The notes under the pieces: model-generated
Seen by the model: the letters and a program-made list of their open reading frames with translations, nothing else
The model's database searches: none
Told to the model about the DNA's origin: nothing
In this document: positions 40,366 to 49,432 of the stretch, piece by piece
Layout of the letters: each line of letters begins with the position of its first letter
How positions within the stretch are numbered: the stretch's first letter is position 1
Translations under genes and position numbers: made by a program
From: Bacillus sp. HSf4
GTDB lineage: Bacteria; Bacillota; Bacilli; Bacillales; Bacillaceae
Direction of reading: 5' to 3'
Length of the DNA stretch: 64,000 nt
Assembly: GCF_029537375.1 (NCBI RefSeq)
Contig: NZ_CP120679.1
Span: 229,501-293,500 of the forward strand

Positions 40366-41058
40366 ATGAATATGGATTGGAATCATCCTGATGTGCAGCA
40401 ATATGAAAAAAAGATCGCTTTGAAAATCCCTTGTTATCACATGTTATACGATATGATGGACCGTCTGCTGACGGTTCGGCTTGATCAAGATGAAGCCGAT
40501 GTGCTGGTTGTCGGAGCGGGAGGAGGACAGGAATTGCTGACACTGGGCAGAAGGCATCCGAATTGGTCGTATACAGGGGTCGATCCATCGGCTCATATGC
40601 TCAATTTGGCGCGGCATCGGCTGAAAAACGCTCGTCTCCAGCTCAAAGCCGACTTCATTGAAGGAGAAGTGAAGAAGCTGGAGCGGGAGCATCAATATGA
40701 TGCAGCGACTTGCATGCTTGTCCTCCATTTTGTTCGCGACAAGCGGACATTTTTGCAGAATATTGCGGCCCGCTTAACGGAAGGGGCGCCGTTTTTTCTG
40801 GCTGCGATTCAAGGCGACCTTGATTCTGAGTCATTCAGGTGGCAGATGGAAGCCTGGAAGGAGCATATGCTGGGAAACGGAATTTCTGAACCGGAGTGGG
40901 AAAGCTTTGCGGCTTCAATCGGCAGACAGTCTCATCCGGTTCCGGCTGAGGAGGCGGAAGCTTTGCTGAAGGAATCAGGTTTCACGAATGTGACGCGGTT
41001 TTTCAGCGCTTATTTAATTGATGGCTGGTTCGCTGTCAAAGGAGGCGGCACATGTTGA
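40366..41058 (+). CDS. Class I SAM-dependent methyltransferase, first gene of an iron-responsive unit
   Basis: A 230-residue methyltransferase: ADVLVVGAGGGQELLTLGRRHPNWSYTGVDPSAHML (SAM site), YDAATCMLVLHFVRDKRTFLQNI and ANLTEGAPFFLAA-like strand. The sequence is close to CmoA-type small-molecule methyltransferases but has no assigned substrate. AAAGGAGTG precedes ATG 40366. Its end overlaps the next gene by seven bases. The Fur-like box upstream suggests expression under iron limitation. Confidence 0.8.
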   Translation: MNMDWNHPDVQQYEKKIALKIPCYHMLYDMMDRLLTVRLDQDEADVLVVGAGGGQELLTLGRRHPNWSYTGVDPSAHMLNLARHRLKNARLQLKADFIEGEVKKLEREHQYDAATCMLVLHFVRDKRTFLQNIAARLTEGAPFFLAAIQGDLDSESFRWQMEAWKEHMLGNGISEPEWESFAASIGRQSHPVPAEEAEALLKESGFTNVTRFFSAYLIDGWFAVKGGGTC

Positions 41059-42125
41059 AACAGCATATTGTTGTCATTGGCGGTTACGGACATGTCGGCG
41101 GTCACATCTGCCGGATGCTCGGAGAGACATACCCCGGGCTTGTGTATGCGGCGGGGAGAAACTTGGACCGCGCGCAGCGGTTTTGCCGGGAAACGGGCGG
41201 GAAAGTGAAGCCGATGCATTTCAATAGAGATGATGCGGCTGATTGGGATTGGCTTGAACAGACGAAGCTTGTGATCGTGTGCATTGATCAGGTGGATACG
41301 GTTTTGGCTGAGACATGTTTGGCAAACGGTGTGAATTATTTGGACATTACGGCGAACGGTCCGTTTTTGGCACAGCTTGAACGGCTGAATCACGGGCATT
41401 GTGAGGGCACAGGTTTGCTGAGCGTCGGTTTGGCCCCGGGACTCACCAATCTGCTGGCGCAGGAAGCGGCAAAGACATTAGATGAGACGAGCCGCATCAA
41501 CATCACAATCATGCTCGGTTTGGGAGACAGCCATGGGAAAGCGGCGATTGAATGGACGGTGGATCATTTGCATACGGTGTTTGACGTCACCGAAAACGGT
41601 GACATCAAAAAGGTGAGCAGTTTCACAGACGGCCGGCAAACAGACTTTGGCGGCCGTTTAGGATGCCGGACTGCTTATCGGTTCCCTTTTTCAGATCAGG
41701 CCACATTGCCGCGGACATTGGAGATCCCCTCCGTTTCCACCCGGCTTTGTTTTGATTCCAGGCTGGCGACATTGGCAATTGCGGGCTTGAGAAAAAGCGG
41801 TGCTGTTCGCCTTTTAAAAAACAGCGTCATCCGCGGGTGGACCGTCAAGCTGCTGGAATCGCTGAAAATCGGTTCGGCGGAGTACGCGGTCAAAGTGGAT
41901 GCGGAAGGACTGAAAGGCGGCCGGCATCACGCCGTCGGTCTTTCCATGTACGGTGAGAATGAATCATTGATCACGGCGCGGGTCGCGTTTGCCGCTGCTT
42001 CCGCTTTGTATGCCGGAGCTTTTCAGCGGGGAATGTTTCATCTGGAGGAGTTGTTTGAGCTGGAGCGGACAGACGATGTCATGTATGTAAAACGAAAGGA
42101 AACGGGAGAACGCTTTGTTATATAA
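41052..42125 (+). CDS. Saccharopine dehydrogenase-like NAD(P)-binding protein
   Basis: A 357-residue oxidoreductase: IVVIGGYGHVGGHICRMLGETYPGLVYAAGRN (Rossmann loop), a saccharopine-dehydrogenase N domain (LVIVCIDQVDTVLAETCLANGVNYLDITANG, then SVGLAPGLTNLLAQEAAKTL), and a C-terminal domain for a second substrate. Enzymes of this fold join or split an amino acid and a keto acid. Translationally coupled to the methyltransferase and 65 bases before an alcohol dehydrogenase, so it may build an opine- or amine-type small molecule (inference). Confidence 0.8.
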   Translation: MLKQHIVVIGGYGHVGGHICRMLGETYPGLVYAAGRNLDRAQRFCRETGGKVKPMHFNRDDAADWDWLEQTKLVIVCIDQVDTVLAETCLANGVNYLDITANGPFLAQLERLNHGHCEGTGLLSVGLAPGLTNLLAQEAAKTLDETSRINITIMLGLGDSHGKAAIEWTVDHLHTVFDVTENGDIKKVSSFTDGRQTDFGGRLGCRTAYRFPFSDQATLPRTLEIPSVSTRLCFDSRLATLAIAGLRKSGAVRLLKNSVIRGWTVKLLESLKIGSAEYAVKVDAEGLKGGRHHAVGLSMYGENESLITARVAFAAASALYAGAFQRGMFHLEELFELERTDDVMYVKRKETGERFVI

Positions 42126-42190
42126 TTTGACATATTTTTAAAGAAAGTGAGATGATAAAAATTAGAAAATAATAGAAGGAGATGGGGATT

Positions 42191-43246
42191 ATGCAGCCGG
42201 AAGATATCGTCAGAAGCGGACCGAACCAATATATATGCAAAGCCGGCATCACGAAAGAGCTGCCGTCGCTTTTAGAAAGATTTAACCGTCCTGTCATCAT
42301 AACCGGTGTTCAATCGTTTGCGGCTTTTACAAAACACGTGCAGCTGCCCGCTGATTGGACCGTCATCCAGCATAAAGGCTACAGCTCACTGGAAGGGATA
42401 CGACGTGCGGCTGAGCGCGCCGGCACAGCCGATATCATCATCGGCATCGGCGGAGGCACTGTGTTAGATACGGCGAAAGCCGCCGCTGATCTGTTACACA
42501 CTGAAGTCATGACAATCCCGACGATTCCGGGGACATGTGCGGCAAGCACGCCATTGAGCGTGATCTATGATGATGAAGGCAACTTTTCCGGGGTGCAATA
42601 CCATAAGCGCTCAAGCTATTTAACATTGGTTGATCCGCTGCTGCTTTTATCTTCACCGCTCGCTTATGTGAAAAGCGGGATCGGTGATACACTGGCGAAA
42701 TGGTATGAAGCGGAAGCGATTATCAGAAATACGGCTGATTCGCTTTCGATCATGGTTCAGACGGGGCTGAGGCAATCCGTCTTCATTCGCGACATCTTGT
42801 TGAAAGATGGCCTCAAGGCTGTGGAAAGCATTGAAAAAGGCGAGCCGTCTCCAGCTTTAACAAATGTTTTGGAAGCGGTTATTGCGCTTGCGGGAACGGT
42901 TGGCGGCTATGCAGGCCGGTACGGCAGAATGGCCGGGGCCCACGCGGTTCATAACGGTCTGACATTTATTCAGGAAACCCATCATGTCCTGCACGGCCAG
43001 AAAGTTGCCTATGGAATCCTGGTCCAGCTTGCTTTGGAAGGACGGATGGACGAAATTGCTGAGCTGCTTCCGTTTTACGAGTCGCTCGGCTTTCCGAGAA
43101 GGCTATGTGATTTAGGTATTACAGAAAACGTGGAGCAGGCAAAACAAACGATAGCGGCCCATGCGGCCAGACCTGAAGAATCATTATCCCTCATGGGATC
43201 GTTTCGCGAAGCTGACGTGATCGCGGCGATAGAATCGCTTGAATAA
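42191..43246 (+). CDS. Iron-containing alcohol dehydrogenase, GldA-like
   Basis: A 351-residue type III alcohol dehydrogenase of the glycerol-dehydrogenase group: ADIIIGIGGGTVLDTAKAAA (NAD site), TIPTIPGTCAASTPLSVIYD, and metal ligands in GDTLAKWYEAE, MAGAHAVHNGL and HHVLHGQKVAYG. Such enzymes need Fe or Zn. ATG 42191 follows AAGGAG by nine bases; ATG 42182 directly abuts that site. Third gene of the unit with the Fur-like box. Confidence 0.85.
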   Translation: MQPEDIVRSGPNQYICKAGITKELPSLLERFNRPVIITGVQSFAAFTKHVQLPADWTVIQHKGYSSLEGIRRAAERAGTADIIIGIGGGTVLDTAKAAADLLHTEVMTIPTIPGTCAASTPLSVIYDDEGNFSGVQYHKRSSYLTLVDPLLLLSSPLAYVKSGIGDTLAKWYEAEAIIRNTADSLSIMVQTGLRQSVFIRDILLKDGLKAVESIEKGEPSPALTNVLEAVIALAGTVGGYAGRYGRMAGAHAVHNGLTFIQETHHVLHGQKVAYGILVQLALEGRMDEIAELLPFYESLGFPRRLCDLGITENVEQAKQTIAAHAARPEESLSLMGSFREADVIAAIESLE

Positions 43247-43299
43247 TCGGGAATCCGCCCTTGAAGATGCGTTATTTGTATGGCTCCTCATGTTATTTC

Positions 43300-43326
43300 T
43301 GAAAAAGTTCAGTCTTTTACCGATAT
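43300..43326 (+). promoter_or_regulatory. SigD-like promoter for the chemoreceptor
   Basis: TGAA, 15 bases, ACCGATAT. The −10 matches the SigD consensus GCCGATAA in six of eight positions; the −35 TAAA is imperfect. SigD drives most Bacillus chemoreceptor genes. Confidence 0.45.
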
Positions 43327-43365
43327 AAATAAAAAATGACTTTGCAAAAAAGAAGGGGGAGCAAT

Positions 43366-45072
43366 GTGAAAAAACCGAGGTGGAACAATATCACGATCGG
43401 CGGCAAATACGGCATCATCTTTTTTGTGATGTTAACCGCTTTTTTAGCATCCGTTTTGATGACGTACAGTCTGTTGAAGAATACAAGCCAGACGATACAG
43501 GATACAAAATCAAAAAATGAAACGGCGGTTCAGTCAGCTAAGCTGATGTCGCTTTATCAAAATAAATATTTACATATACCCGAATATATTATCAACGCCA
43601 AGGATGAAAAATTATCGGACTACATGACATACAGCCAGGAGTTTGCCGATACAGCAAAAAAGCTGAAAAAAGAGCTTCATTCAGATGAACAGCTTGAGAT
43701 GTTTCATCAAATTATCGATAACAACCATGCTTTAGATGAATATTTTTTCAGTAATATCGTACCGAATGTACAGCAGATCAATACCAAAAAGTTTTTGGAG
43801 CTGCAGCAAAAAGCGAATCAATTAAAAGAGGAAACTTTGGCGCTCGGTGACAAATTGAAAGAAAACGCTGTCAGTTCAAATGTAGAGGCAATAGGGGACG
43901 CACAGTCCAATATTTCGCGGACCATTATGATCCTCGTGGTGTCGATTCTTGTGTCAGCCGTTGTTTCCGCAGGACTTCTCATGATTGTCAGCAGACAGAT
44001 TAAGAAAAATCTCAATCGGGTGGTTGCCGCAAGCGATGAGATTGCACAAGGCCATTTAAACTTTACAGCCCTTGACTACAAAGGGAAAGATGAAATCGGA
44101 CAGCTTTCACAATCGATTAATGATATGGGGGAAAGCCTGCGCGAGATGATCGTCGAGGTGTCCAAGATCGCCAATGAGGTCGATAAGCAATGCCTCACGT
44201 TTACGAATGTCTCCAGCGAAGTGAAAGAGGGAAGCGAACAGGTCGCCGTCACGGTCGAAGAGCTGGCAAACGGTGCAAGCAATCAGGCCAATGAAGCGGC
44301 CAATATTTCCGAACAGACGCAAGCGCTGGCCGGACAAATACAGAAAGCCGATGAAAATGGAGAAACATTGGCGAAGTTTTCTAAAGAAGTGCTGAACGTT
44401 TCGGTCGACGGTGATCAACAAATGACGCAATCCTTGCAGCAAATGCACGTCATCAACGATGTGATGGAGGCGTCTGTTGAAAAGGTCAGCATCCTGGAAG
44501 AACAAACGCAATCTATCCATCAGCTTGTCGAAGTGATTACGGGCATGGCTGAGCAAACGAACCTGCTGGCCTTAAATGCGTCGATTGAAGCGGCGAGAGC
44601 CGGTGATGCCGGACGAGGATTTGCGGTTGTGGCCGGCGAGGTGAAGCGGCTCGCGGAAGAAGTGAAAAACTCTGTCGGAAGCATCACGGAGATCGTCAGT
44701 ACGATTCAAACGGAGACATCGTCTATGGCAGCGGATTTGAAAACCGGTTTTTCTGAAGTAAACAAAGGAAAAACCCAGATTGAAACATCGGGCCGGTATT
44801 TCTCAGAGATCAAGCATAAAGTGACGGATATGGAAGAGCGGGTGTCGGACATTTCCGCCGCATTATCCAATTTCAAACGTTCAAGCGAAGAGATTAACGG
44901 CTCAGTTGAGCATATCGCGGCGATATCTGAAGAAAGCGCGGCTGGTTCTGAAGAAATCTCCGCATCTGTTCATGAACAAAGCGGTTCCATTGAAAAAATG
45001 GATGAAAGCGCCCGCCTGCTCGGAGAAATGGTCGAGCGGATGAACGGGATGATCAAGCGGTTTAAACTGTGA
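43366..45072 (+). CDS. Methyl-accepting chemotaxis protein
   Basis: A 568-residue receptor: helix 1 at about 17–40, an extracytoplasmic four-helix-type sensor (about 41–190), helix 2 (about 195–218), HAMP (about 219–270) and a cytoplasmic signalling hairpin with [40 protein letters not shown] 43366 follows GGGGGAG; the frame is open to 43336. The next gene encodes a solitary periplasmic-type sugar-binding lipoprotein, which may present ligand to this receptor. Confidence 0.88.
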   Translation: MKKPRWNNITIGGKYGIIFFVMLTAFLASVLMTYSLLKNTSQTIQDTKSKNETAVQSAKLMSLYQNKYLHIPEYIINAKDEKLSDYMTYSQEFADTAKKLKKELHSDEQLEMFHQIIDNNHALDEYFFSNIVPNVQQINTKKFLELQQKANQLKEETLALGDKLKENAVSSNVEAIGDAQSNISRTIMILVVSILVSAVVSAGLLMIVSRQIKKNLNRVVAASDEIAQGHLNFTALDYKGKDEIGQLSQSINDMGESLREMIVEVSKIANEVDKQCLTFTNVSSEVKEGSEQVAVTVEELANGASNQANEAANISEQTQALAGQIQKADENGETLAKFSKEVLNVSVDGDQQMTQSLQQMHVINDVMEASVEKVSILEEQTQSIHQLVEVITGMAEQTNLLALNASIEAARAGDAGRGFAVVAGEVKRLAEEVKNSVGSITEIVSTIQTETSSMAADLKTGFSEVNKGKTQIETSGRYFSEIKHKVTDMEERVSDISAALSNFKRSSEEINGSVEHIAAISEESAAGSEEISASVHEQSGSIEKMDESARLLGEMVERMNGMIKRFKL

Positions 45073-45097
45073 TGTTTCAATGAAATGGGAGGTTTTC

Positions 45098-46162
45098 ATG
45101 TTGACAGCAAATTTGAAAAGAGGACTGTTTGCGCTCGTCTTGTTCGGCCTGCTGTTCGCTGCAGCGGGGTGCTCGTTCAATACTGTGCAAAAGAGTGCTG
45201 AAAAAGAGGAAAAAGTAAAGCTGATTGCCGATTCTGACAAATTATATGTCGGCTTTGCGATCGACACGCTGAAAGAAGAGCGCTGGTACAAAGACAAAGC
45301 GGCATTTGAAAAAGAGGTGGAAACCCTCGGCGGAGAAGTCAAAACGCTCGCGGCAAACGGGAATCAAGATGTTCAGCTCCAGCAAGCCGAGCTTTTGATC
45401 AACGAAGGCGTTGATGTGCTCGTCGTTGTCCCGACGAATGCGGATGCTGCGGCTGAGATTGTCGACATGGCTCATAAAGCCGGTGTGAAAGTGATTTCTT
45501 ATGACCGGCTGATTCGCAATGCCGATGTTGATTATTATGTTTCATTTGATAATGAAAAAGTCGGCGAACTGCAGGCAGAGACCATTGTCAAAAAAGCGAA
45601 GAAGGGCAACTTTGTCTATATCGGCGGATCATCTCTCGACAACAATGCCGTATTATTCCGCAACGGGGCCATGAAGGTCCTCGAACCGCTGAAGAAGCAG
45701 GGGAAAATTGATATCGTCTTTGACGAATATACGAAAGACTGGCTCCCTGAACAAGCGAAAAAGAATATGAAACAAGCGTTAAAGCAAAACAAGGATATCG
45801 ATGCCGTCATCGCCGCCAACGACGGTACGGCGGGCGGAGCAATTGAAGCCCTCAAGGAAGCGGGACTGGCCGGAAAAATACCGGTTTCGGGACAGGACGC
45901 CGAACTCGAAGGAGTTCAGCGGATCGTGAAGGGAACGCAGACGATGACCGTTTACAAACCGATTCCGACGATCGCCAAAAAGGCCGCCGAAACAGCGATT
46001 CAAGCGGCAAAAGGCGAAGAAATCAAAACCGATACAACCGTTGAAAACGGAAAAACAAAGGTGCCATCGATTCTGCTTGAGCCATATGCGGTCACGAAAA
46101 GCAATATTAACGAAACCGTTGTGAAAGACGGACATTTGTCAAAAGAAGATATTGATAAATAA
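45098..46162 (+). CDS. Sugar-binding lipoprotein, XylF/RbsB-type
   Basis: A 354-residue lipoprotein: signal peptide with lipobox LFAAAGC, then a type I periplasmic binding fold (YVGFAIDTLKEERWYKDKAAFEKEVETLGGEV; QAELLINEGVDVLVVVPTNADAAAEIVDMAHKAGVKVISYDRLI; AVIAANDGTAGGAIEALKEAG). This resembles D-xylose- or ribose-binding XylF. No ABC permease or ATPase is adjacent, and the gene lies 25 bases after the chemoreceptor, suggesting it feeds chemotaxis or serves a distant transporter. GGAGG precedes ATG 45098. Confidence 0.85.
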   Translation: MLTANLKRGLFALVLFGLLFAAAGCSFNTVQKSAEKEEKVKLIADSDKLYVGFAIDTLKEERWYKDKAAFEKEVETLGGEVKTLAANGNQDVQLQQAELLINEGVDVLVVVPTNADAAAEIVDMAHKAGVKVISYDRLIRNADVDYYVSFDNEKVGELQAETIVKKAKKGNFVYIGGSSLDNNAVLFRNGAMKVLEPLKKQGKIDIVFDEYTKDWLPEQAKKNMKQALKQNKDIDAVIAANDGTAGGAIEALKEAGLAGKIPVSGQDAELEGVQRIVKGTQTMTVYKPIPTIAKKAAETAIQAAKGEEIKTDTTVENGKTKVPSILLEPYAVTKSNINETVVKDGHLSKEDIDK

Positions 46163-46163
46163 T

Positions 46164-46201
46164 GAAACAGCCATCCTGTCGAAAGGATGGCTGTTCGGTT
46201 T
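46164..46201. terminator. Terminator after the sugar-binding gene
   Basis: AACAGCCATCC / GGATGGCTGTT, 11-bp perfect stem with an 8-base loop. Confidence 0.75.
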
Positions 46202-46211
46202 ATTGGAAAGC

Positions 46212-46387
46212 TTATTTATTTTTATATTTGAACCTCATAAAATAGACAAGGCTGAAAGCTAAAGTAAAAGCAAGGGATTGCAGAACGTAACCTGCTGTTA
46301 TGCTTCCGGTGTTGAGGTACGAATCCATATACCGGCAGCAAAGATGAGAACAGCAATGAAAACCCACAGTACAGACTTAGATTTCAT
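46212..46387 (-). pseudogene. Small two-helix membrane protein split by a frameshift
   Basis: ATG 46387 reads 29 codons (KSKSVLWVFIAVLIFAAGIW...) to a stop at 46298; an overlapping frame from ATG 46328 reads 38 codons with a second helix (VLQSLAFTLAFSLVYFM) and basic tail ending at 46212. Joined by one frameshift near 46325 they make a coherent protein of about 57 residues with two helices. It starts 14 bases after the PrsA/SurA-like gene on the same strand. Alternatively the two are separate overlapping small genes. Confidence 0.4.
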
Positions 46388-46400
46388 AGATGCTGGGCTG

Positions 46401-47141
46401 CTAAATTTCCACTTTCACATCAGCGTTCTTCTTCAGCTTCTCCACTTGCTGTCCGAGTTTTTCCTGCCGTTTTTGCTGTTCAAGCAGTTCTTTAATCTGG
46501 GATTTGACATCCTCGAACTTTGGCGTGTCTTTTTGATTGCTTTCTTTTTGCTGTGCTGCATACTGGTCGTAATAGTCCTTGATTTCTTTGTCTGTGACTT
46601 TATCTTTTGGCAGCTCTTTGTCGATGTATTTTTCGGTTTTGATGCTGTCGGCAATGTCAGATTTAAGGGTTGTTAAGCTTAAATCGGCTTTTTTTAAGGC
46701 TTCATTGAATTCTTTCTCATCTTTATATTGCTTTTTCGTTTGGTCGAGCTGTGTTTCGATCTCTTTTGCAGTGGCTTTATAGCCTTTTTTGTCCGCTTCC
46801 TGGGAAATGAGTGCTTGTCCGACTAAGCTGTCGATCGTTTGTTTTTTGATCTGCTTGGCGGCATCAGCTGATGTCGGATCCTGACCGGTTTGCTGATACT
46901 GCATTTGTGCGGTTGACAGCAGCCTGTTATAGTCTTGGCCGGTGATCTTTTGTTTGTTTACGACAACAACGGTTTTCGTATCATCGACTTTTTGCTTGTC
47001 GAGCTTTTTCTGCAAGGCTTTCATTTGTTCTTCCTGGTTCGGCTGCCCGCTTTGAGACGCATCCTTATCAGGCTGAGAAGCGCAAGCGGCTAATACGGCA
47101 GCCATTAAACCGATCATGAGAGAGGATATGATTTTTTTCAT
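46401..47141 (-). CDS. SurA/PrsA-type chaperone lipoprotein without the parvulin domain
   Basis: A 246-residue lipoprotein: signal peptide with lipobox AVLAAC, a Lys/Gln-rich linker, then a SurA_N/trigger-factor-like helical domain (TGQDYNRLLSTAQMQYQQTGQDP; IDSLVGQALISQEADKKGYKATAKEIETQLDQTKKQY; DIADSIKTEKYIDKEL). PrsA has a PPIase domain in the middle; here no parvulin motif is seen, so it should act as a holding chaperone for secreted proteins, not an isomerase. AAAGGAG precedes ATG 47141. Confidence 0.8.
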   Translation of the reverse strand: MKKIISSLMIGLMAAVLAACASQPDKDASQSGQPNQEEQMKALQKKLDKQKVDDTKTVVVVNKQKITGQDYNRLLSTAQMQYQQTGQDPTSADAAKQIKKQTIDSLVGQALISQEADKKGYKATAKEIETQLDQTKKQYKDEKEFNEALKKADLSLTTLKSDIADSIKTEKYIDKELPKDKVTDKEIKDYYDQYAAQQKESNQKDTPKFEDVKSQIKELLEQQKRQEKLGQQVEKLKKNADVKVEI

Positions 47142-47280
47142 GGATATCTCCTTTCTTCTCATCAGAAGTCGATCTTGAAGAGTTGATCTAATGTTGCATT
47201 CTAACCGATTTGTTCTTAAAAATAAACCATTTGCCATCAATTTTCCAATTTGTCATCGAATTGAAAGGAGATCGTAATGT

Positions 47281-48060
47281 TTATTTTAAATGTTTCGTAT
47301 CAAAGCCATATATCTGAAAGTCCTTCATAAATATATCTTGGACCAATTGTTTTGTTTCCTGATTGTAAAAGCTCTCATAAGTTGGCAGGACCCAGTCGAA
47401 TGATGAGATGGTCAGGACCGTGTCTGCGAACTTCCCTTTTTTCAGCATCAGATCTGACAAATGGTGCGGTGATTTTGACAGCTGTGAAAGCGGTGATTTT
47501 AACAATTTGTATTTATTTTCGATTTCTCGGATTTGCGCGGTGAATTGTTCGAGGTAGATATAATGATTGACAAATTCCTCTTCCCCTTTTATATACTGGG
47601 GCCCGAGATGACGGTCAAGAGCATGAATATCAGAGCCTAAATCCTTTAGGTGATATAAAAATTCTGTAAACGACAATCCGGTGTCGATGTCTCGGTCAAA
47701 AAGACAGATAAAATTCGGCGAGCAGATCGTTGTCAGAAAAGAACTGACTGCCCGTTGGAATGGATTGCGCACGAGTTTGTAGGTATCTTTTTTTCTTCCA
47801 AGCAATTGCAAAGAAAGATCATTCATGTAGTCGGGTTGTTGTGTAAAGATCTTATTTCTGTAATGGTGAATGTCTCCTTCAGATGTTTGCGCCGCATCTT
47901 CCCAGAGTCCGTTTTGGAAAAAGAACCAGCGATTCAACGTCGTGCAGCCGCTTTTCGGGATCCAAAAGAGAATGATGGGAAAGTCTTTTTGATAAAGCGG
48001 GGTATAGGGAAATATCAAATGCTCCAGTTTATCATCTTCAAACATATCGACCACATCCAC
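47281..48060 (-). CDS. Sulfotransferase-family protein
   Basis: A 259-residue protein with PAPS-dependent sulfotransferase features: IILFWIPKSGCTTLNRW (5'-phosphosulfate loop, with Lys/Ser of PKSGCT) and YKLVRNPFQRAVSSFLT (3'-phosphate site, Arg/Ser). The pattern fits the Golgi-type carbohydrate/2-OST branch, unusual in Bacillus. Acceptor unknown; a wall or extracellular polysaccharide is possible. Start GTG 48060 or ATG 48045; GGAG lies nearby. Monocistronic, with no exopolysaccharide genes adjacent. Confidence 0.7.
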   Translation of the reverse strand: MDVVDMFEDDKLEHLIFPYTPLYQKDFPIILFWIPKSGCTTLNRWFFFQNGLWEDAAQTSEGDIHHYRNKIFTQQPDYMNDLSLQLLGRKKDTYKLVRNPFQRAVSSFLTTICSPNFICLFDRDIDTGLSFTEFLYHLKDLGSDIHALDRHLGPQYIKGEEEFVNHYIYLEQFTAQIREIENKYKLLKSPLSQLSKSPHHLSDLMLKKGKFADTVLTISSFDWVLPTYESFYNQETKQLVQDIFMKDFQIYGFDTKHLK

Positions 48061-48516
48061 TCCAATTTAGTTTTTGGCCTTCCCGGGAAGGGACAGCGAC
48101 CATCTTCATAACAAAATATGCCGCAGCTATTGAGTTGATAGGGCGAAAAAATGAATTATCTGTCAAATAATAAGATGGAAAGATCAAGCTGTCCGCTAAT
48201 ATTCCATCTTTTGAAAAATAAGGTATTCGATGAAACCATCTTATTAAATCGAGGCGGGGCTGTATAGGTCATTTCGATCTAGTATGTTTTGCGGATATGA
48301 TATCGACAGACTGGAATTAAAATCAATTTCCTATTTAACTAAATTACCCTATAGTGTAATCTTAAAAAGAATACAAGGACATTTAGGCCATTCGAATGAA
48401 AAAATGAATTTGTGGAAAAAAGAGGTTCGCCATGGAAATGGGGTATCGGCAGATGGGATGCCAGCTGCCGCAAGCTTCGGTTTGTTTGGATAACACTAAA
48501 AGGGGGGGGGGATAGC
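48061..48516. other. 455-bp gap between sulfotransferase and lyase genes
   Basis: No gene supported. It is AT-rich, and a 70-codon frame ending at 48493 has no protein-like signals. Promoters for the two divergent genes must lie here but no strong −35/−10 pair stands out. Confidence 0.4.
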
Positions 48517-49398
48517 ATGCAGGTCAGCATAAATGAATATCCGGTTCCGGATCTTGCATCAGGTCCGTATGGAATCGCTTCATGTACGGACGGACATATT
48601 TGGTTTACGGAGCAAAAGGGAAATCGGATCGGCAGGATGAAGCCTTCCGGAGAAATGATAGAATACGCTGTTCCGACTGCGAATGCAGGCGTGTCGATTA
48701 TCGTTCAGGGGACAGACGGCAATCTATGGTTTACAGAATATAAAGCGGGCAAAATCGGGACCATCACGGCTCAAGGCGTGATCGCCGAATACCCCCTTCC
48801 GGCCGGAGCGGCGCCGTTTGGGGTCGCTGAAGGACCAGACGGCGCCATCTGGTATACGGATATGGGGAATCATCAAATCGGCAGGATGTCGCCATCGGGG
48901 CATGTTACACAGTATGGGCTGCCAAGTCCGGGATCATTCCCTTCGTTTATTGTGAAAGGGTCTGACGGAGCGCTTTGGTTTACACAGAATCAAAGCAATT
49001 CGATCGGCCGGATCACGGTGAACGGAGATATTTCTGAATACCCGATTCCGAAGACGCAATCCGGTCCTGTCGGCATCACATCGGGCCCTGACGGAGCATT
49101 GTGGTTTACGGAAATTAACGGAAATCAAATCGGAAGGATCACTGCATCCGGAACCATCAGCGAATTTCAGATTCCATCCGAAAATGCCCGCCCCCATGCG
49201 ATTACTGCCGGCGGAGACGGGGCGCTGTGGTTTACGGAATGGGGAACCGGTCAAATCGGACGAATCACAGTGGATGGAAAAATAACAGAATATCCGATTC
49301 CGACGAAGCACTCCGAGCCCCACGGCATTGCTGCCGGACCTGACAAATCGATCTGGTTTGCAGAAGAGTGCGGCCAAATCGGCCGGATCACGTTTTAA
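48517..49398 (+). CDS. vgb: Virginiamycin B lyase-type streptogramin lyase
   Basis: A 293-residue seven-bladed beta-propeller; each blade has a variant of [20 protein letters not shown]. His227 (ENARPHAI), Glu267 and His269 (SEPHGI) and Glu283 (WFAEE) correspond, with a one-residue offset, to H228, E268, H270 and E284 of staphylococcal Vgb, the catalytic and Mg-binding residues. Vgb linearises type B streptogramins by an elimination reaction. ATG 48517 follows GGGGGGGGGATAG. Chromosomal and alone, so probably an intrinsic resistance gene. Confidence 0.85.
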   Translation: MQVSINEYPVPDLASGPYGIASCTDGHIWFTEQKGNRIGRMKPSGEMIEYAVPTANAGVSIIVQGTDGNLWFTEYKAGKIGTITAQGVIAEYPLPAGAAPFGVAEGPDGAIWYTDMGNHQIGRMSPSGHVTQYGLPSPGSFPSFIVKGSDGALWFTQNQSNSIGRITVNGDISEYPIPKTQSGPVGITSGPDGALWFTEINGNQIGRITASGTISEFQIPSENARPHAITAGGDGALWFTEWGTGQIGRITVDGKITEYPIPTKHSEPHGIAAGPDKSIWFAEECGQIGRITF

Positions 49399-49432
49399 AG
49401 CACGCCTATCATCAGATGGGCGTGCTTTTTTG
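49396..49432. terminator. Bidirectional terminator
   Basis: AAGCACGCC / GGCGTGCTT stem with TTTTTT, between the lyase and the permease gene. Confidence 0.75.

Noticed and set aside
48284..48493. 69-codon frame upstream of the streptogramin lyase
   Set aside because: No ribosome site, and its 3' end overlaps the lyase leader in another frame.
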